Assembly (NCBI GenBank): GCA_029851945.1 | Contig: JARKUZ010000057.1 | Location: forward strand, 62,001-126,000 | Origin: Terrisporobacter sp. | GTDB lineage: Bacteria > Bacillota_A > Clostridia > Peptostreptococcales > Peptostreptococcaceae | Length of the DNA: 64,000 nt | Direction: 5' to 3' | Shown: positions 14,652-23,434 of the stretch, piece by piece | Layout: each line of letters begins with the position of its first letter | Numbering within the stretch: position 1 is the stretch's first letter | Translations under genes and position numbers: made by a program | The notes under the pieces: generated by a model | What the model saw: the letters and a program-made list of their open reading frames with translations, nothing else | Told to the model about the DNA's origin: nothing | Databases searched by the model: none

Positions 14652-16544
14652 ATGAATAAAAGACAAGAAGAATTACTAGGGATGTTAATTAAAGAGAATG
14701 ATTATATTGATACAAACTATGTAACTGAAAAACTAGGTTGTTCAGAAAGAAGTATAAGAAATTATTGTAATGACATAAACAATTGGTTAAGTACATTTTC
14801 TAATGTTAGAATAGATAAAATTTCTAACTTAGGTCTAAAATTAATAGATCATAATAATGAAAGAAATATGGTAAGTCAAAAATTAAGAAGAGAAGTCAAA
14901 AAATTAAATAGTAGTTTGTATAGGCATATAGAAATATTAAATTTATTATTAATTAATAAAAACACTAAGATAACAGTATCGGATATTTCTAAAAAGTTAT
15001 ATATAAACAAGAATATAGTAAGAGAAGAAATAAATGTTTTAATTAATAGTTTGAAGGAATATGAACTAGAATTAAACATTAAGAAAAATACAGGGATTTC
15101 TATTTTAGGTGCTGAAAAAAATATAAGGATAATGTTAGTTGATTATTTTTATAAATATATAGATAGTTTTAGGCTAAACATGGAAGAAGTAGAAATTTTC
15201 CATACAGTTGATGTTATTGTATGTAGAAATATAATGAATATGATAGAAGAAAGATTAAATATGAGATTTACAGATATATCTTTCAAACAGTTAACATTAT
15301 TTTTTATTATAAGCATTATAAGAATTAGACAAGGTAAATCTTTAAATTTAAATGAAGATTATGACTATGGAAATTTAATAGAAATATTAGATGATATAGA
15401 AGAAGAATTAAAATCAAATTTAGCTATAAATATAAATAAAAATGAAAAAATATTTTTTCTTTCTTTAATTCAAAGTATGAACAAAGAATTAACTAATAAT
15501 CAAACTTTAATAATAGATAAAGATATCGAAAAGCAGACTAAAGAAATTATTAAATTAGTATCTGAAGAATCAGGAATAAATTTTGAGGAAGATGTTTTAT
15601 TATATGAGCACTTGCTATATCACATTAACACTACTAATAAACAAATAAAAAATAATGTCAGTCTAAAAAATCCATTATTAGAAGATATAAAAGGCAAATA
15701 TTATTTTTTATTTAATGTTATTTCTGATGCTATTAGAAATAATAATGATGTATATGTAAGTGAAGATATAATAGCATATTTAACACTTCATTTTCAGGTA
15801 TCGCTAGAAAGAAAAAAAAGAAATAGAGAAGATTTTAAGAGAGTATCCATAGTTTGTCCTCTAAGTTTTGGTGTGAGTACATTACTAAAAGTTAAATTAG
15901 AAAAAAGTTTTGATGATATAAGAATAATTGAAACCATAAGGGAAGAAGATTTAAAAAGAAATAAATTTAATAAAAATATAGATTTTATGATAACATTAAG
16001 AGACTATGAAAATATCCACCTTCCTAAATTCATAACAACTCCTTTATTTACAAAAGAAGATGAAATAAAATTAAAAGATTTTATTTCAAATATAAAGGTA
16101 AAAGATACTTCTTATAGTATTATGAATAAACTTATGATTTCTGATTACTTTATACAAGAAATAGATTATGAAGATATATATGAGTGCATAAAATACCTAG
16201 CAGAAAGATTAGTTAAAAAACATTATGTGGATAAAGAATATGTAAATTCCATAATTGAAAGGGAACATGCTTGTCCTACATATATAGGAAATGGAATATT
16301 ATTGCCTCATGGGGATATCAAATATGTAAAACAATCAGTACTTTGCTTTGCTAGATTAAAAAATCCTATAAAATTAAAAAATGGTCACCATACAAAAATA
16401 ATAATCATACTAGCATATAAAAATGATAATAGAGAAGAGTTTCAAGAGTTATTCCAAGAAGTATCAAGGCTTACTGAAGATGAAAATATGGTAAAGGAAA
16501 TAATGAACTGCAAAATAAAAGACATAAAAAATATTTTAATATAA
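14652..16544 (+). CDS. PRD-domain transcriptional activator with PTS EIIB/EIIA modules (BglG/LevR-MtlR-like)
   Basis: A 630-residue PTS-controlled DNA-binding regulator. Order of domains: winged HTH_11 (1-60; TNYVTEKLGCSERSIRNY), a second Mga-like HTH (about 80-150), two PRD domains (about 170-280 and 290-385), an EIIB-like module with Cys (VCPLSFGVST, about 400-480) and an EIIA module (about 490-630) with its phosphoryl-accepting His in LLPHGD. There is no N-terminal RNA-binding CAT domain, so it should act on DNA and not by antitermination. Phosphorylation of the PRD, EIIB and EIIA histidines or Cys by the PTS would tune activity. It sits directly upstream of the chitobiose-type operon and is its probable activator. 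The start is ATG 14652 after GGGGG. Confidence 0.9.
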   Translation: MNKRQEELLGMLIKENDYIDTNYVTEKLGCSERSIRNYCNDINNWLSTFSNVRIDKISNLGLKLIDHNNERNMVSQKLRREVKKLNSSLYRHIEILNLLLINKNTKITVSDISKKLYINKNIVREEINVLINSLKEYELELNIKKNTGISILGAEKNIRIMLVDYFYKYIDSFRLNMEEVEIFHTVDVIVCRNIMNMIEERLNMRFTDISFKQLTLFFIISIIRIRQGKSLNLNEDYDYGNLIEILDDIEEELKSNLAININKNEKIFFLSLIQSMNKELTNNQTLIIDKDIEKQTKEIIKLVSEESGINFEEDVLLYEHLLYHINTTNKQIKNNVSLKNPLLEDIKGKYYFLFNVISDAIRNNNDVYVSEDIIAYLTLHFQVSLERKKRNREDFKRVSIVCPLSFGVSTLLKVKLEKSFDDIRIIETIREEDLKRNKFNKNIDFMITLRDYENIHLPKFITTPLFTKEDEIKLKDFISNIKVKDTSYSIMNKLMISDYFIQEIDYEDIYECIKYLAERLVKKHYVDKEYVNSIIEREHACPTYIGNGILLPHGDIKYVKQSVLCFARLKNPIKLKNGHHTKIIIILAYKNDNREEFQELFQEVSRLTEDENMVKEIMNCKIKDIKNILI

Positions 16545-16562
16545 AAAGAATAAAGATGAAAT

Positions 16563-16604
16563 AAAGCATAATGTTTTCCGAAAAAGGGAAAATGTTATGC
16601 TTTT
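16563..16604 (+). terminator. Terminator between regulator and catabolic operon
   Basis: AAAGCATAA and TTTTCC pair with GGAAAA and TTATGCTTT, leaving a 2-nt internal loop; a T-rich end follows. It separates the PRD gene from the GH4 gene, which therefore has its own promoter within 16605-16686. Confidence 0.85.
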
Positions 16605-16686
16605 TATGTTAATTTTATAAAATATAATGATATTGTAGTAAATTAATTTTAACAAATTTGACTTAATAAAAAGGATGGGGATTTGA

Positions 16687-17997
16687 ATGGTAGAAGGAGT
16701 TAAAATTGTAACCATAGGTGGTGGCTCAAGTTACACACCAGAATTAGTAGAAGGATTTATAAAAAGATACGATGAGCTACCAGTAAGAGAATTATGGCTT
16801 GTTGATATTGAAGAAGGGCAAGAAAAACTAGAGATAGTTGGAAACCTTGCTAGAAGAATGGTTAAAAAAGCTGGAGTTGATATGAAAATATATACAACTT
16901 TAAACAGAAGAGAAGCACTTAAAGATGCAGACTTCGTAACGACTCAGCTTAGAGTGGGACAATTAGATGCAAGAATAAAAGATGAAAAAATACCATTATC
17001 TCATGGTGTTATAGGTCAAGAAACTAATGGAGCAGGAGGTCTTTTTAAGGCATTAAGAACAATACCTGTGATATTAGATATAGTTAAAGATATTAAAGAA
17101 CTTTGTCCAAATGCTTGGCTTATAAACTTTACAAATCCTGCTGGAATTGTAAGTGAAGCTGTTTTAAGATATACAGACTTCAAAAAATATATTGGTCTTT
17201 GTAATGTACCAATAGGTATGAGAAAAGAAGTTGCAAAAGCATTAGGAGTTGATTCAGAAAGAATTGATATGGATTTTGCAGGTCTTAATCATATGGTATA
17301 TGGACTTAAAGTAAGGCTTGATGGAAATGACATAACAAAAGAAGCAGTTGAAAAGTTTTTGGAAAATAATATGAGTATGAAAAATATAAAAGATATTAGA
17401 TTTAATAATGAATTTGTTAAATCACTAGGTATTATACCTTGTCCATACCATAGATACTATTATAAAAAAGAGGATATGCTTGAAAGTGAACTTGATGACT
17501 TTAAAGAAGGAAAAATAAGAGGACAAATAGTTAAGAAATTAGAAGAAGAATTATTTGAAATTTACAAAGATGAAAGCTTAGATATAAAACCACCTCAACT
17601 GGAACAAAGGGGAGGGGCTTATTATAGTGATGCAGCATGTAATTTAATAAATTCCATCTATAATAATAAAAAAGATATACAAGTTGTAAACACTTTAAAT
17701 AAAGGTGCAATAAGCGATTTCAAAGATGATGAAGTAGTAGAAGTAAGTTGCATCATAACAAAAGAAGGTCCAAGACCTATATCTATGGGATATTTACCAG
17801 TAGCTATAGGTGGATTAGTAAGAAATATCAAATCATTTGAACTTTTAGCAGCAAAAGCAGCAGTTACAGGTGATTATAATACAGCTTATACAGCATTATG
17901 TATAAATCCATTAACACCATCTGATGACAAAGCGAAAGTTATATTAGATGAGTTAATGGAAGCTCATAAAGAATATCTTCCTAAGTTTTATGTATAG
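16687..17997 (+). CDS. GH4-family 6-phospho-beta-glycosidase
   Basis: A 436-residue NAD- and Mn-dependent glycosidase of family GH4. The N-terminal Rossmann motif is IGGGSSYTPELVEGF (residues about 8-22). Metal and substrate motifs include INFTNPAG, GLCNVP (the metal-binding Cys) and GLNHMVYG. The family cleaves 6-phospho-glycosides after PTS import by an oxidation-elimination mechanism. With a lactose/cellobiose-type PTS and ChbG downstream, the likely substrate is phosphorylated chitobiose or a related 6-phospho-beta-glucosaminide. The start is ATG 16687, preceded by AAGGATGGGG. It is the first gene of a tight operon running to 24105; the next gene starts 11 nt after its stop. Confidence 0.9.
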   Translation: MVEGVKIVTIGGGSSYTPELVEGFIKRYDELPVRELWLVDIEEGQEKLEIVGNLARRMVKKAGVDMKIYTTLNRREALKDADFVTTQLRVGQLDARIKDEKIPLSHGVIGQETNGAGGLFKALRTIPVILDIVKDIKELCPNAWLINFTNPAGIVSEAVLRYTDFKKYIGLCNVPIGMRKEVAKALGVDSERIDMDFAGLNHMVYGLKVRLDGNDITKEAVEKFLENNMSMKNIKDIRFNNEFVKSLGIIPCPYHRYYYKKEDMLESELDDFKEGKIRGQIVKKLEEELFEIYKDESLDIKPPQLEQRGGAYYSDAACNLINSIYNNKKDIQVVNTLNKGAISDFKDDEVVEVSCIITKEGPRPISMGYLPVAIGGLVRNIKSFELLAAKAAVTGDYNTAYTALCINPLTPSDDKAKVILDELMEAHKEYLPKFYV

Positions 17998-18008
17998 TAG
18001 GTGATAAA

Positions 18009-18743
18009 TTGAATAAGTTAATTGTTAATGCAGATGACTTTGGGTATTGTGAATCAGTAAATTATGGGATTATATCATCTCATGTTAATGGTATTGTAAC
18101 TTCTACAACTATGATGGCTAACATGCCTGGATTTAATCATGGTGTTAAGTTATTGCAAGACTTTGATACTCTTGGATGTGGAGTTCATATGACATTAAGT
18201 TGCAACAAGCCATTAAATGATAATTTAAAAACTTTGGTTGATGAAAATGGAAGATTTCATAGAAGAATAAATGAAGAAATAATAAAGTGTATAGATTTAG
18301 ATGAGTTATATATAGAATTTTGTTCGCAAATAGACAAAGTTATAAAATCTGGGGTTAAAGTAACTCATTTAGATAGTCATCATCATGTCCATACAATACC
18401 TCAATTTGAAGAAGTTATAAAAGCTATATTAGATAAATACAAACTTCCAATAAGAGGTGGATTTAAATATGATTTTGATTATGAAAAAATAGTACCGTGC
18501 ATAGGAACTTTTTATAATAAAAATATAGGTATAGATTATTTTGAAAAAAACGTTGAAGAAATAAAGTCTTATGAAGTATGTGATATAATGTCTCATCCAG
18601 CCTTCTTAGAAAGTTACTTATTGAAATCAACATCTTATGCAATGGAAAGAGTAACAGAACATGAAATATTAACGAGTAAAGAAGTCAAAAACTTTATTAA
18701 AGAAAATGATATAGTACTAACTAATTATAAAGATATATATTAA
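18009..18743 (+). CDS. chbG: ChbG/YdjC-family carbohydrate deacetylase
   Basis: A 244-residue YdjC-fold metal-dependent deacetylase. The metal site is seen in VNADDFGYCESVN (Asp pair near residues 7-8) and the histidine cluster HLDSHHHVH (about residue 120). In E. coli ChbG removes one N-acetyl group from chitobiose-6-phosphate so that the GH4 enzyme ChbF can act and the inducer is made; the same partnership is present here. It starts at TTG 18009 with TAGGTGAT upstream, and lies 11 nt after the GH4 gene and 21 nt before PTS IIA. Confidence 0.88.
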   Translation: MNKLIVNADDFGYCESVNYGIISSHVNGIVTSTTMMANMPGFNHGVKLLQDFDTLGCGVHMTLSCNKPLNDNLKTLVDENGRFHRRINEEIIKCIDLDELYIEFCSQIDKVIKSGVKVTHLDSHHHVHTIPQFEEVIKAILDKYKLPIRGGFKYDFDYEKIVPCIGTFYNKNIGIDYFEKNVEEIKSYEVCDIMSHPAFLESYLLKSTSYAMERVTEHEILTSKEVKNFIKENDIVLTNYKDIY

Positions 18744-18764
18744 ACGTAGTATGGAGGATTAAGA

Positions 18765-19067
18765 ATGGAAGAAATAGTTTTAGGGATTATAATACATGCA
18801 GGAAATGCTAAATCAAAATTATATGAAGCATTATCTAGTGCTAAGGAAAAGGATTTTGAAAAGGCTGAAGAACTTTTAGAGGAAGCAAATCAAGAAATAT
18901 TAAATGCTCACAAAATACAAACTAATTTAATTCAAGGTGAAGCAGCAGGAAATAAACATGAAATATCAATGTTATTAATACACTCTCAAGATCATCTAAT
19001 GACTTGCATGAGTGAAAGAAATCTTATAAAAGAAATAATTGATTTAAGAAAAGAAATGAACAAATAA
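18765..19067 (+). CDS. PTS IIA component, lactose/cellobiose (chitobiose) family
   Basis: A 100-residue all-helical EIIA of the Lac/Chb family. The phosphorylated His is His73 in LLIHSQDHLMT, with His77 next to it as usual. It accepts phosphate from HPr and passes it to the EIIB encoded next. The length is normal. The start is ATG 18765 after GGAGG. It is part of the IIA-IIB-IIC set, each cytoplasmic domain being a separate polypeptide. Confidence 0.93.
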   Translation: MEEIVLGIIIHAGNAKSKLYEALSSAKEKDFEKAEELLEEANQEILNAHKIQTNLIQGEAAGNKHEISMLLIHSQDHLMTCMSERNLIKEIIDLRKEMNK

Positions 19068-19080
19068 AGGAGTGTTAATT

Positions 19081-19416
19081 ATGAAAAGAAAAATTTATTT
19101 ATTCTGTAGTGCAGGTATGTCAACAAGTTTATTAGCAAGTAAAATGCAAAAGGTAGCAGATGAACATAGCTTACCAATAGAGGTTGAAGCTTTTCCATAT
19201 TTAGAAATCGATAAAATCGTTGAAGAAAGAAATCCAGATTGTATATTACTTGGACCACAAGTTAAATACATGTATAACGAAATAAAATCAAAATTCGAGC
19301 CAAAAGGATTACCGGTACAAGTTATAGATATGTCTGATTATGGAACTATGAATGGGGAAAAAGTTCTTAAGACAGCTATAAAACTTATCAAAGCTAATAA
19401 AGCAGCAAATGCTTAA
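19081..19416 (+). CDS. PTS IIB component, lactose/cellobiose (chitobiose) family
   Basis: A 111-residue EIIB domain with the phosphocysteine loop YLFCSAGMSTSLLASKM (Cys9). It transfers phosphate from EIIA to the sugar as it enters through EIIC. Start ATG 19081 is chosen because AAAGGAGTG sits just upstream; the in-frame GTG at 19072 overlaps that ribosome site. It is 13 nt after EIIA. Confidence 0.93.
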   Translation: MKRKIYLFCSAGMSTSLLASKMQKVADEHSLPIEVEAFPYLEIDKIVEERNPDCILLGPQVKYMYNEIKSKFEPKGLPVQVIDMSDYGTMNGEKVLKTAIKLIKANKAANA

Positions 19417-19460
19417 AAATGAAGTTTAGGGAATATTAAGTTTTTTAGGAGGGAATTACA

Positions 19461-20816
19461 ATGGACAAAATTATGTCAAAGTTAGAAAAAGTACTTATGC
19501 CAATGGCAGAAAAAATAGGCCAAAATAAGTTACTTATAGCAATCAGAGATGGTTTCTTAGTTTCATCGCCATTATTAATAATAGGTTCAATATTTTTATT
19601 AATTGCTAACTTCCCAATACCAGGATGGGAGGAGTTCTGGGCTCAGTTCTTCGGACCAGATTGGGCAGTTAAAATGACTCATCCAGTAAATGCTACATTT
19701 GAAGTTATGACTTTACTTGCAGTATTTGGTATAGGATATTCTTATGCAAAACAAATAGGTACTGATCCTATTGCTTCGGCAGCAGTTGCATTAGTTGCAT
19801 TCTTTATATTAACACCATTTAAAATACCATTCACACCAGAAGGTACAAAGGTTGCTTATGAAGTTACTGGTATACCTTTAGGATGGATGGGATCTAAAGG
19901 TATGTTCGTTGGTATGATAACAGCTATAACATCAGTAAAACTATTTGCAGCAATAACTAACAAAGGCTGGGTAATAAAGATGCCAGATGGAGTTCCTCCA
20001 ACTGTCTCAAAATCTTTCGCAGCATTAATACCAAGTGCAGTTGTTATGGTAACTTATTTTATAATTAACTCATTAGTAGAACTTACTCCTTATGGAAATG
20101 TTCACGAGTTTGTATATGTATTTTTACAAATGCCATTATTAGCTTTAGGTAATAGCTTAGGCGCTATGACTATAGCATATATATTTTTACACTTATTCTG
20201 GTTCTTTGGAATTAACGGAAGTAGTGTTGTAGGAGCAGTATACAATCCAATATTAAAAATATTATCAGCTGAAAACTTAGAAGCATTTAAAGCTGGTTTA
20301 GAAATACCAAATATAATAACAGGACAATTCCAAGATATGTTTGCTACATTCGGTGGTGCAGGAAGTACATTATCACTTCTTATAGCTATGGTATTAATTT
20401 GTAAAAGTAAACGTATAAAATCTTTAGGAAAATTATCTATGTTACCAGGAATATTTGGAATAAATGAACCGATGATATTTGGTTTACCAATAATGTTAAA
20501 TCCAATTTTATTAATACCATTTGTCTTAGTACCTACAGTAAATATAATAATAACTTACTTCTGTATGTCAGCAGGACTTGTTCCTTTAACAAATGGAGTA
20601 CAGCTACCATGGACAACACCTATAATATTCTCAGGGTTCTTGACTACGGGATGGCAAGGTGCAGTGCTTCAAGTAATATTACTTATATTAGGTGTATTCA
20701 TGTATATACCATTTATAAAAATGTTAGATAATCAATATCTAAGAGAAGAAGAAGAACAACAACAAACTGAATCAATTGATGATGACGATTTATCATTTGA
20801 TGATTTAGTATTATAG
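19461..20816 (+). CDS. PTS IIC component, lactose/cellobiose (chitobiose) family
   Basis: The 451-residue membrane permease of the PTS, with about ten hydrophobic segments. It shows family stretches such as FWFFGINGSSVVGAVYNP and PGIFGINEPMIFGLPIMLNP, the latter carrying the conserved NEP involved in sugar binding. The C-terminus is a strongly acidic tail (about residues 430-451, EEEQQQTESIDDDD), longer than in most EIIC proteins. It imports and phosphorylates a disaccharide; the operon suggests N,N'-diacetylchitobiose. The start is ATG 19461 after GGAGGG. Confidence 0.93.
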   Translation: MDKIMSKLEKVLMPMAEKIGQNKLLIAIRDGFLVSSPLLIIGSIFLLIANFPIPGWEEFWAQFFGPDWAVKMTHPVNATFEVMTLLAVFGIGYSYAKQIGTDPIASAAVALVAFFILTPFKIPFTPEGTKVAYEVTGIPLGWMGSKGMFVGMITAITSVKLFAAITNKGWVIKMPDGVPPTVSKSFAALIPSAVVMVTYFIINSLVELTPYGNVHEFVYVFLQMPLLALGNSLGAMTIAYIFLHLFWFFGINGSSVVGAVYNPILKILSAENLEAFKAGLEIPNIITGQFQDMFATFGGAGSTLSLLIAMVLICKSKRIKSLGKLSMLPGIFGINEPMIFGLPIMLNPILLIPFVLVPTVNIIITYFCMSAGLVPLTNGVQLPWTTPIIFSGFLTTGWQGAVLQVILLILGVFMYIPFIKMLDNQYLREEEEQQQTESIDDDDLSFDDLVL

Positions 20817-20825
20817 GAGGCCATT

Positions 20826-21344
20826 ATGAGTAAAATTTTAATGATACTAGATCAGATTCAAGCTGGAGCAGGAGGTAAAGAAAAAGCAGATTTACCACCT
20901 GCAGGTAAATCATTACCATTAGGTCCAGGTGTTATGATGGAACCATTTTTAGGTGATTCAAAAATAGTAGCTACTCTTTATTGTGGAGATGAATTCTTCA
21001 TGAAAAATTCAGAAGAAGTAAGTAATAAAATGTGTGCAATGGTTAAAAAATTAAGTCCAGATGTTGTAATATGCGGGCCAAGCTTTAACTATGAGAACTT
21101 CTCTGAGATGAGTTGTATATTATCTAAAAAAATAAATGAAGAAACAAATATACCTTCATTTGTTGCAATGTCTCAAGAAAATGAGAGTTTAATTGAAAAA
21201 TATAAAAATGATTTACATATAGTAAAAACACCTAAAAAAGGTGGAATAGGTTTAAATGACAGTTTAAAAAATATATGCAAATTAGCTAAGGCACTATCAA
21301 ATAAAGAAGATATAAAAACACTAAAAGAAGAAATTTGTTATTAA
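20826..21344 (+). CDS. Stand-alone GrdB/GrdE-like (reductase B subunit) protein
   Basis: A 172-residue protein matching only the N-terminal portion of the B subunit of clostridial glycine/sarcosine/betaine reductases. Shared features are an opening L-xQ-xxAG-GGKEKAD, GPGVMM, a VATLYCGDEFFMKN segment, and PDVVICGPSFNYENF followed by IPSFVAMSQENE. The selenocysteine region of true GrdB lies further downstream and is absent, and no in-frame TGA is present, so it cannot be a complete reductase. It lies 9 nt after PTS IIC with an AGGAGG site and is clearly in the sugar operon. A role in handling a glycine/amine-like aglycone, or as a scaffold or binding protein, is speculation. Confidence 0.7.
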   Translation: MSKILMILDQIQAGAGGKEKADLPPAGKSLPLGPGVMMEPFLGDSKIVATLYCGDEFFMKNSEEVSNKMCAMVKKLSPDVVICGPSFNYENFSEMSCILSKKINEETNIPSFVAMSQENESLIEKYKNDLHIVKTPKKGGIGLNDSLKNICKLAKALSNKEDIKTLKEEICY

Positions 21345-21351
21345 AAAATGG

Positions 21352-21371
21352 AGCCCTGACTAATCAGGGCT
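21352..21371 (+). other. Intra-operonic hairpin
   Basis: AGCCCTGA and TCAGGGCT form an 8-bp GC-rich stem with a CTAA loop between the GrdB-like gene and the glycosylasparaginase gene. No T run follows, so it may set mRNA stability or partial termination. Confidence 0.55.
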
Positions 21372-21395
21372 TCAATAATTTGGGAGGAATTAATT

Positions 21396-22349
21396 ATGTG
21401 GGCAATGATAGCAACATGGAGAATGGCAATAGAGGGAATAACTGAAGCTTGTAAAGGTCTTAATGAAGGAATGGATGCAGGAGATGCTGTTGAATTAGCA
21501 GTAAAAATGGTTGAAGATTATCCTTTTTATAAATCAGTAGGATATGGTGGACTTCCAAATGAAAACTGTGAAGTAGAATTAGATGCAGCTTATATGGATG
21601 GAGATACACTTGCAATAGGAGCAGTAGCTGGTATAAGAGATTACGCAAATCCAGTTAGCATAGCAAGAAAATTAAGTGATGAAAAAGTTAATAACTTCTT
21701 AGTTGGAGCAGGAGCGGAAGCATATGCTCATAAAAATGGATTTGAAAGAAAGAATATGCTAACAGACAGAGCTAAGTTACATTATGAAAAAAGAAAGAAA
21801 GAAACATTAGAAAAAGGCCTTAGCCCTTATATAGGTCATGATACTGTTGGTATGATATCTTTAGATGAAAATGGTAAAATGTGTGTGGCTACATCAACAA
21901 GTGGATTATTTATGAAAAAAAGAGGTAGAATTGGAGACTCTGCACTTTCTGGATCAGGATTTTATGTTGATAGTGAAGTAGGTGGAGCAACTGCTACAGG
22001 TCTTGGTGAAGACTTAATGAAAGGATGTATATCTTATGAAATAGTAAGACTTATGAAAGAAGGAAAACATCCTCAAGAAGCATGTGATATAGCAGTAAAT
22101 CAATTAGATAAAGAGCTTATAAGAAGAAGAGGTAAAGCTGGAGATTTATCCTTAGTAGCATTAAATAATAAAGGTGAATGGGGAGTTGCAACTAATATAG
22201 CAGATTTTACATTCTCAGTTGCTACAAAAAATGAAGAGCCTACTGTTTATATATCAAATAGAGTAGATGGAAAAACAGTACATGAAGTGGCATCACAAGA
22301 ATGGTTAGATGCTTATGCAGCTAGAATAAAGGCACCTATAGAAATATAG
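21396..22349 (+). CDS. N4-(beta-N-acetylglucosaminyl)-L-asparaginase (glycosylasparaginase)
   Basis: A 317-residue Ntn-hydrolase of the aspartylglucosaminidase/plant-type asparaginase family. The autoprocessing site is visible: cleavage before Thr150 in GHDTVGMISLDENG exposes the nucleophile. The substrate loops RRGRIGDSAL-like (KKRGRIGDSALSGSG) and GGATATGLGEDL follow. The enzyme cleaves the bond between GlcNAc and asparagine in N-glycan remnants, giving aspartate and GlcNAc. There is no signal peptide, so it acts in the cytoplasm on imported material. Its place in a chitobiose-type PTS operon suggests that the imported substrate still carries Asn, or that GlcNAc-Asn is processed in parallel. 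The start is ATG 21396 after GGGAGG. Confidence 0.9.
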   Translation: MWAMIATWRMAIEGITEACKGLNEGMDAGDAVELAVKMVEDYPFYKSVGYGGLPNENCEVELDAAYMDGDTLAIGAVAGIRDYANPVSIARKLSDEKVNNFLVGAGAEAYAHKNGFERKNMLTDRAKLHYEKRKKETLEKGLSPYIGHDTVGMISLDENGKMCVATSTSGLFMKKRGRIGDSALSGSGFYVDSEVGGATATGLGEDLMKGCISYEIVRLMKEGKHPQEACDIAVNQLDKELIRRRGKAGDLSLVALNNKGEWGVATNIADFTFSVATKNEEPTVYISNRVDGKTVHEVASQEWLDAYAARIKAPIEI

Positions 22350-22372
22350 ATTAATAATTAGGGGGAATTTTT

Positions 22373-23434
22373 ATGAATATCTTAAGTAATACAATTGAAG
22401 ATATATCTCAAGATTTAATCAATGATATTATAGATATAGTAAAAATACCTAGTGTAGAAGGGAAGTCTGAAAATGGCTTCCCTTTTGGTGAAAATGTAGG
22501 AAATGCACTAAATAAAGCATTAGAAATTTCACAAAAGCTAGGATTTAAAACTAAAAATCTAGATAACTACATAGGATATGCAGAGTATGGTCAAGGAGAA
22601 GATTATATCTGTGTAATTGGTCATATTGATGTAGTTCCAGAGGGTGAGGGTTGGATTCATGATCCTTATGGTGGAGAAATAGAAAATAAAAAGATATATG
22701 GAAGAGGAGTACTTGATAATAAAGGACCTATAATGAGCGCTCTTTATGGATTATATGCTATAAAAAAAGCTGGGCTTGAACTTGGAACAAAAGTTAGAAT
22801 TATATTTGGAACAAATGAAGAAAGTGGGTTTAAAGATATTCCATACTATTTAGAGAAAGAAAAAGCTCCTTTAATGGGATTTACACCAGATTGTAAATAT
22901 CCTGTTGTTTATGGTGAAAAAGGTATGGCCAGATTTAAAATTACTAGCGAAAACCACTTAAATGAGAGTGAATTTTTAAGTTTTATAGATAAGCTTTCAG
23001 ATAAAGTATTAATTACTTTTAAAGAAATACAAAAAGAGGATGATAAATTAGTTTTAGATTTGAAGGTAAAATATGACTTTACTTATAAATTAGAAAATGT
23101 TTTAAATGAATTAAGATATAATTTAGGTGAAAATATTAATATAGAAACTGTATTAAATTTTAATCCGGTGTATTTCGATAAAGACAGTAAATTAGTAAGA
23201 GGTCTACAAAAAGCTTATGAAGAAGTAACTGGATTAGATGGGACACCTGTAACAACTAATGGTGGTACTTATGCAAAAGTAATGCCTAATATAGTACCTT
23301 TTGGACCATCATTTCCCGGGCAAAAAGGTATAGCTCATAATCCAGATGAGTATATGGATATAGAAGACATCATATTAAATGCAAAAATATTTTCAAATGC
23401 TATTTATGAATTAGCGAAGGAGGATTTATGTTAG
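22373..23434 (+). CDS. M20-family (PepV/Sapep-like) dipeptidase
   Basis: A 353-residue metallopeptidase. Metal ligands and catalytic residues are seen in CVIGHIDVVPEGEGW (His-x-Asp), YGRGVLDNKGP (bridging Asp) and FGTNEESGF (catalytic and ligand Glu). The C-terminal metal His is in GIAHNPDEY. It is clearly shorter than PepV (about 470 residues), mainly in the lid domain. It probably hydrolyses short peptides, which suits release of Asn-containing dipeptides next to glycosylasparaginase. The start is ATG 22373 after GGGGG. Its stop overlaps the start of cutC by 7 nt, so the two are translationally coupled. Confidence 0.85.
   Translation: MNILSNTIEDISQDLINDIIDIVKIPSVEGKSENGFPFGENVGNALNKALEISQKLGFKTKNLDNYIGYAEYGQGEDYICVIGHIDVVPEGEGWIHDPYGGEIENKKIYGRGVLDNKGPIMSALYGLYAIKKAGLELGTKVRIIFGTNEESGFKDIPYYLEKEKAPLMGFTPDCKYPVVYGEKGMARFKITSENHLNESEFLSFIDKLSDKVLITFKEIQKEDDKLVLDLKVKYDFTYKLENVLNELRYNLGENINIETVLNFNPVYFDKDSKLVRGLQKAYEEVTGLDGTPVTTNGGTYAKVMPNIVPFGPSFPGQKGIAHNPDEYMDIEDIILNAKIFSNAIYELAKEDLC

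Noticed and set aside
16563..16604. RAT-type antiterminator for the PRD regulator
   Set aside because: The regulator has DNA-binding helix-turn-helix domains and not the RNA-binding CAT domain, and the hairpin behaves as the terminator of the regulator gene.
20826..21344. Selenocysteine (in-frame UGA) in the GrdB-like gene
   Set aside because: The frame ends at a normal TAA and the region aligning with the selenocysteine of GrdB is missing entirely.
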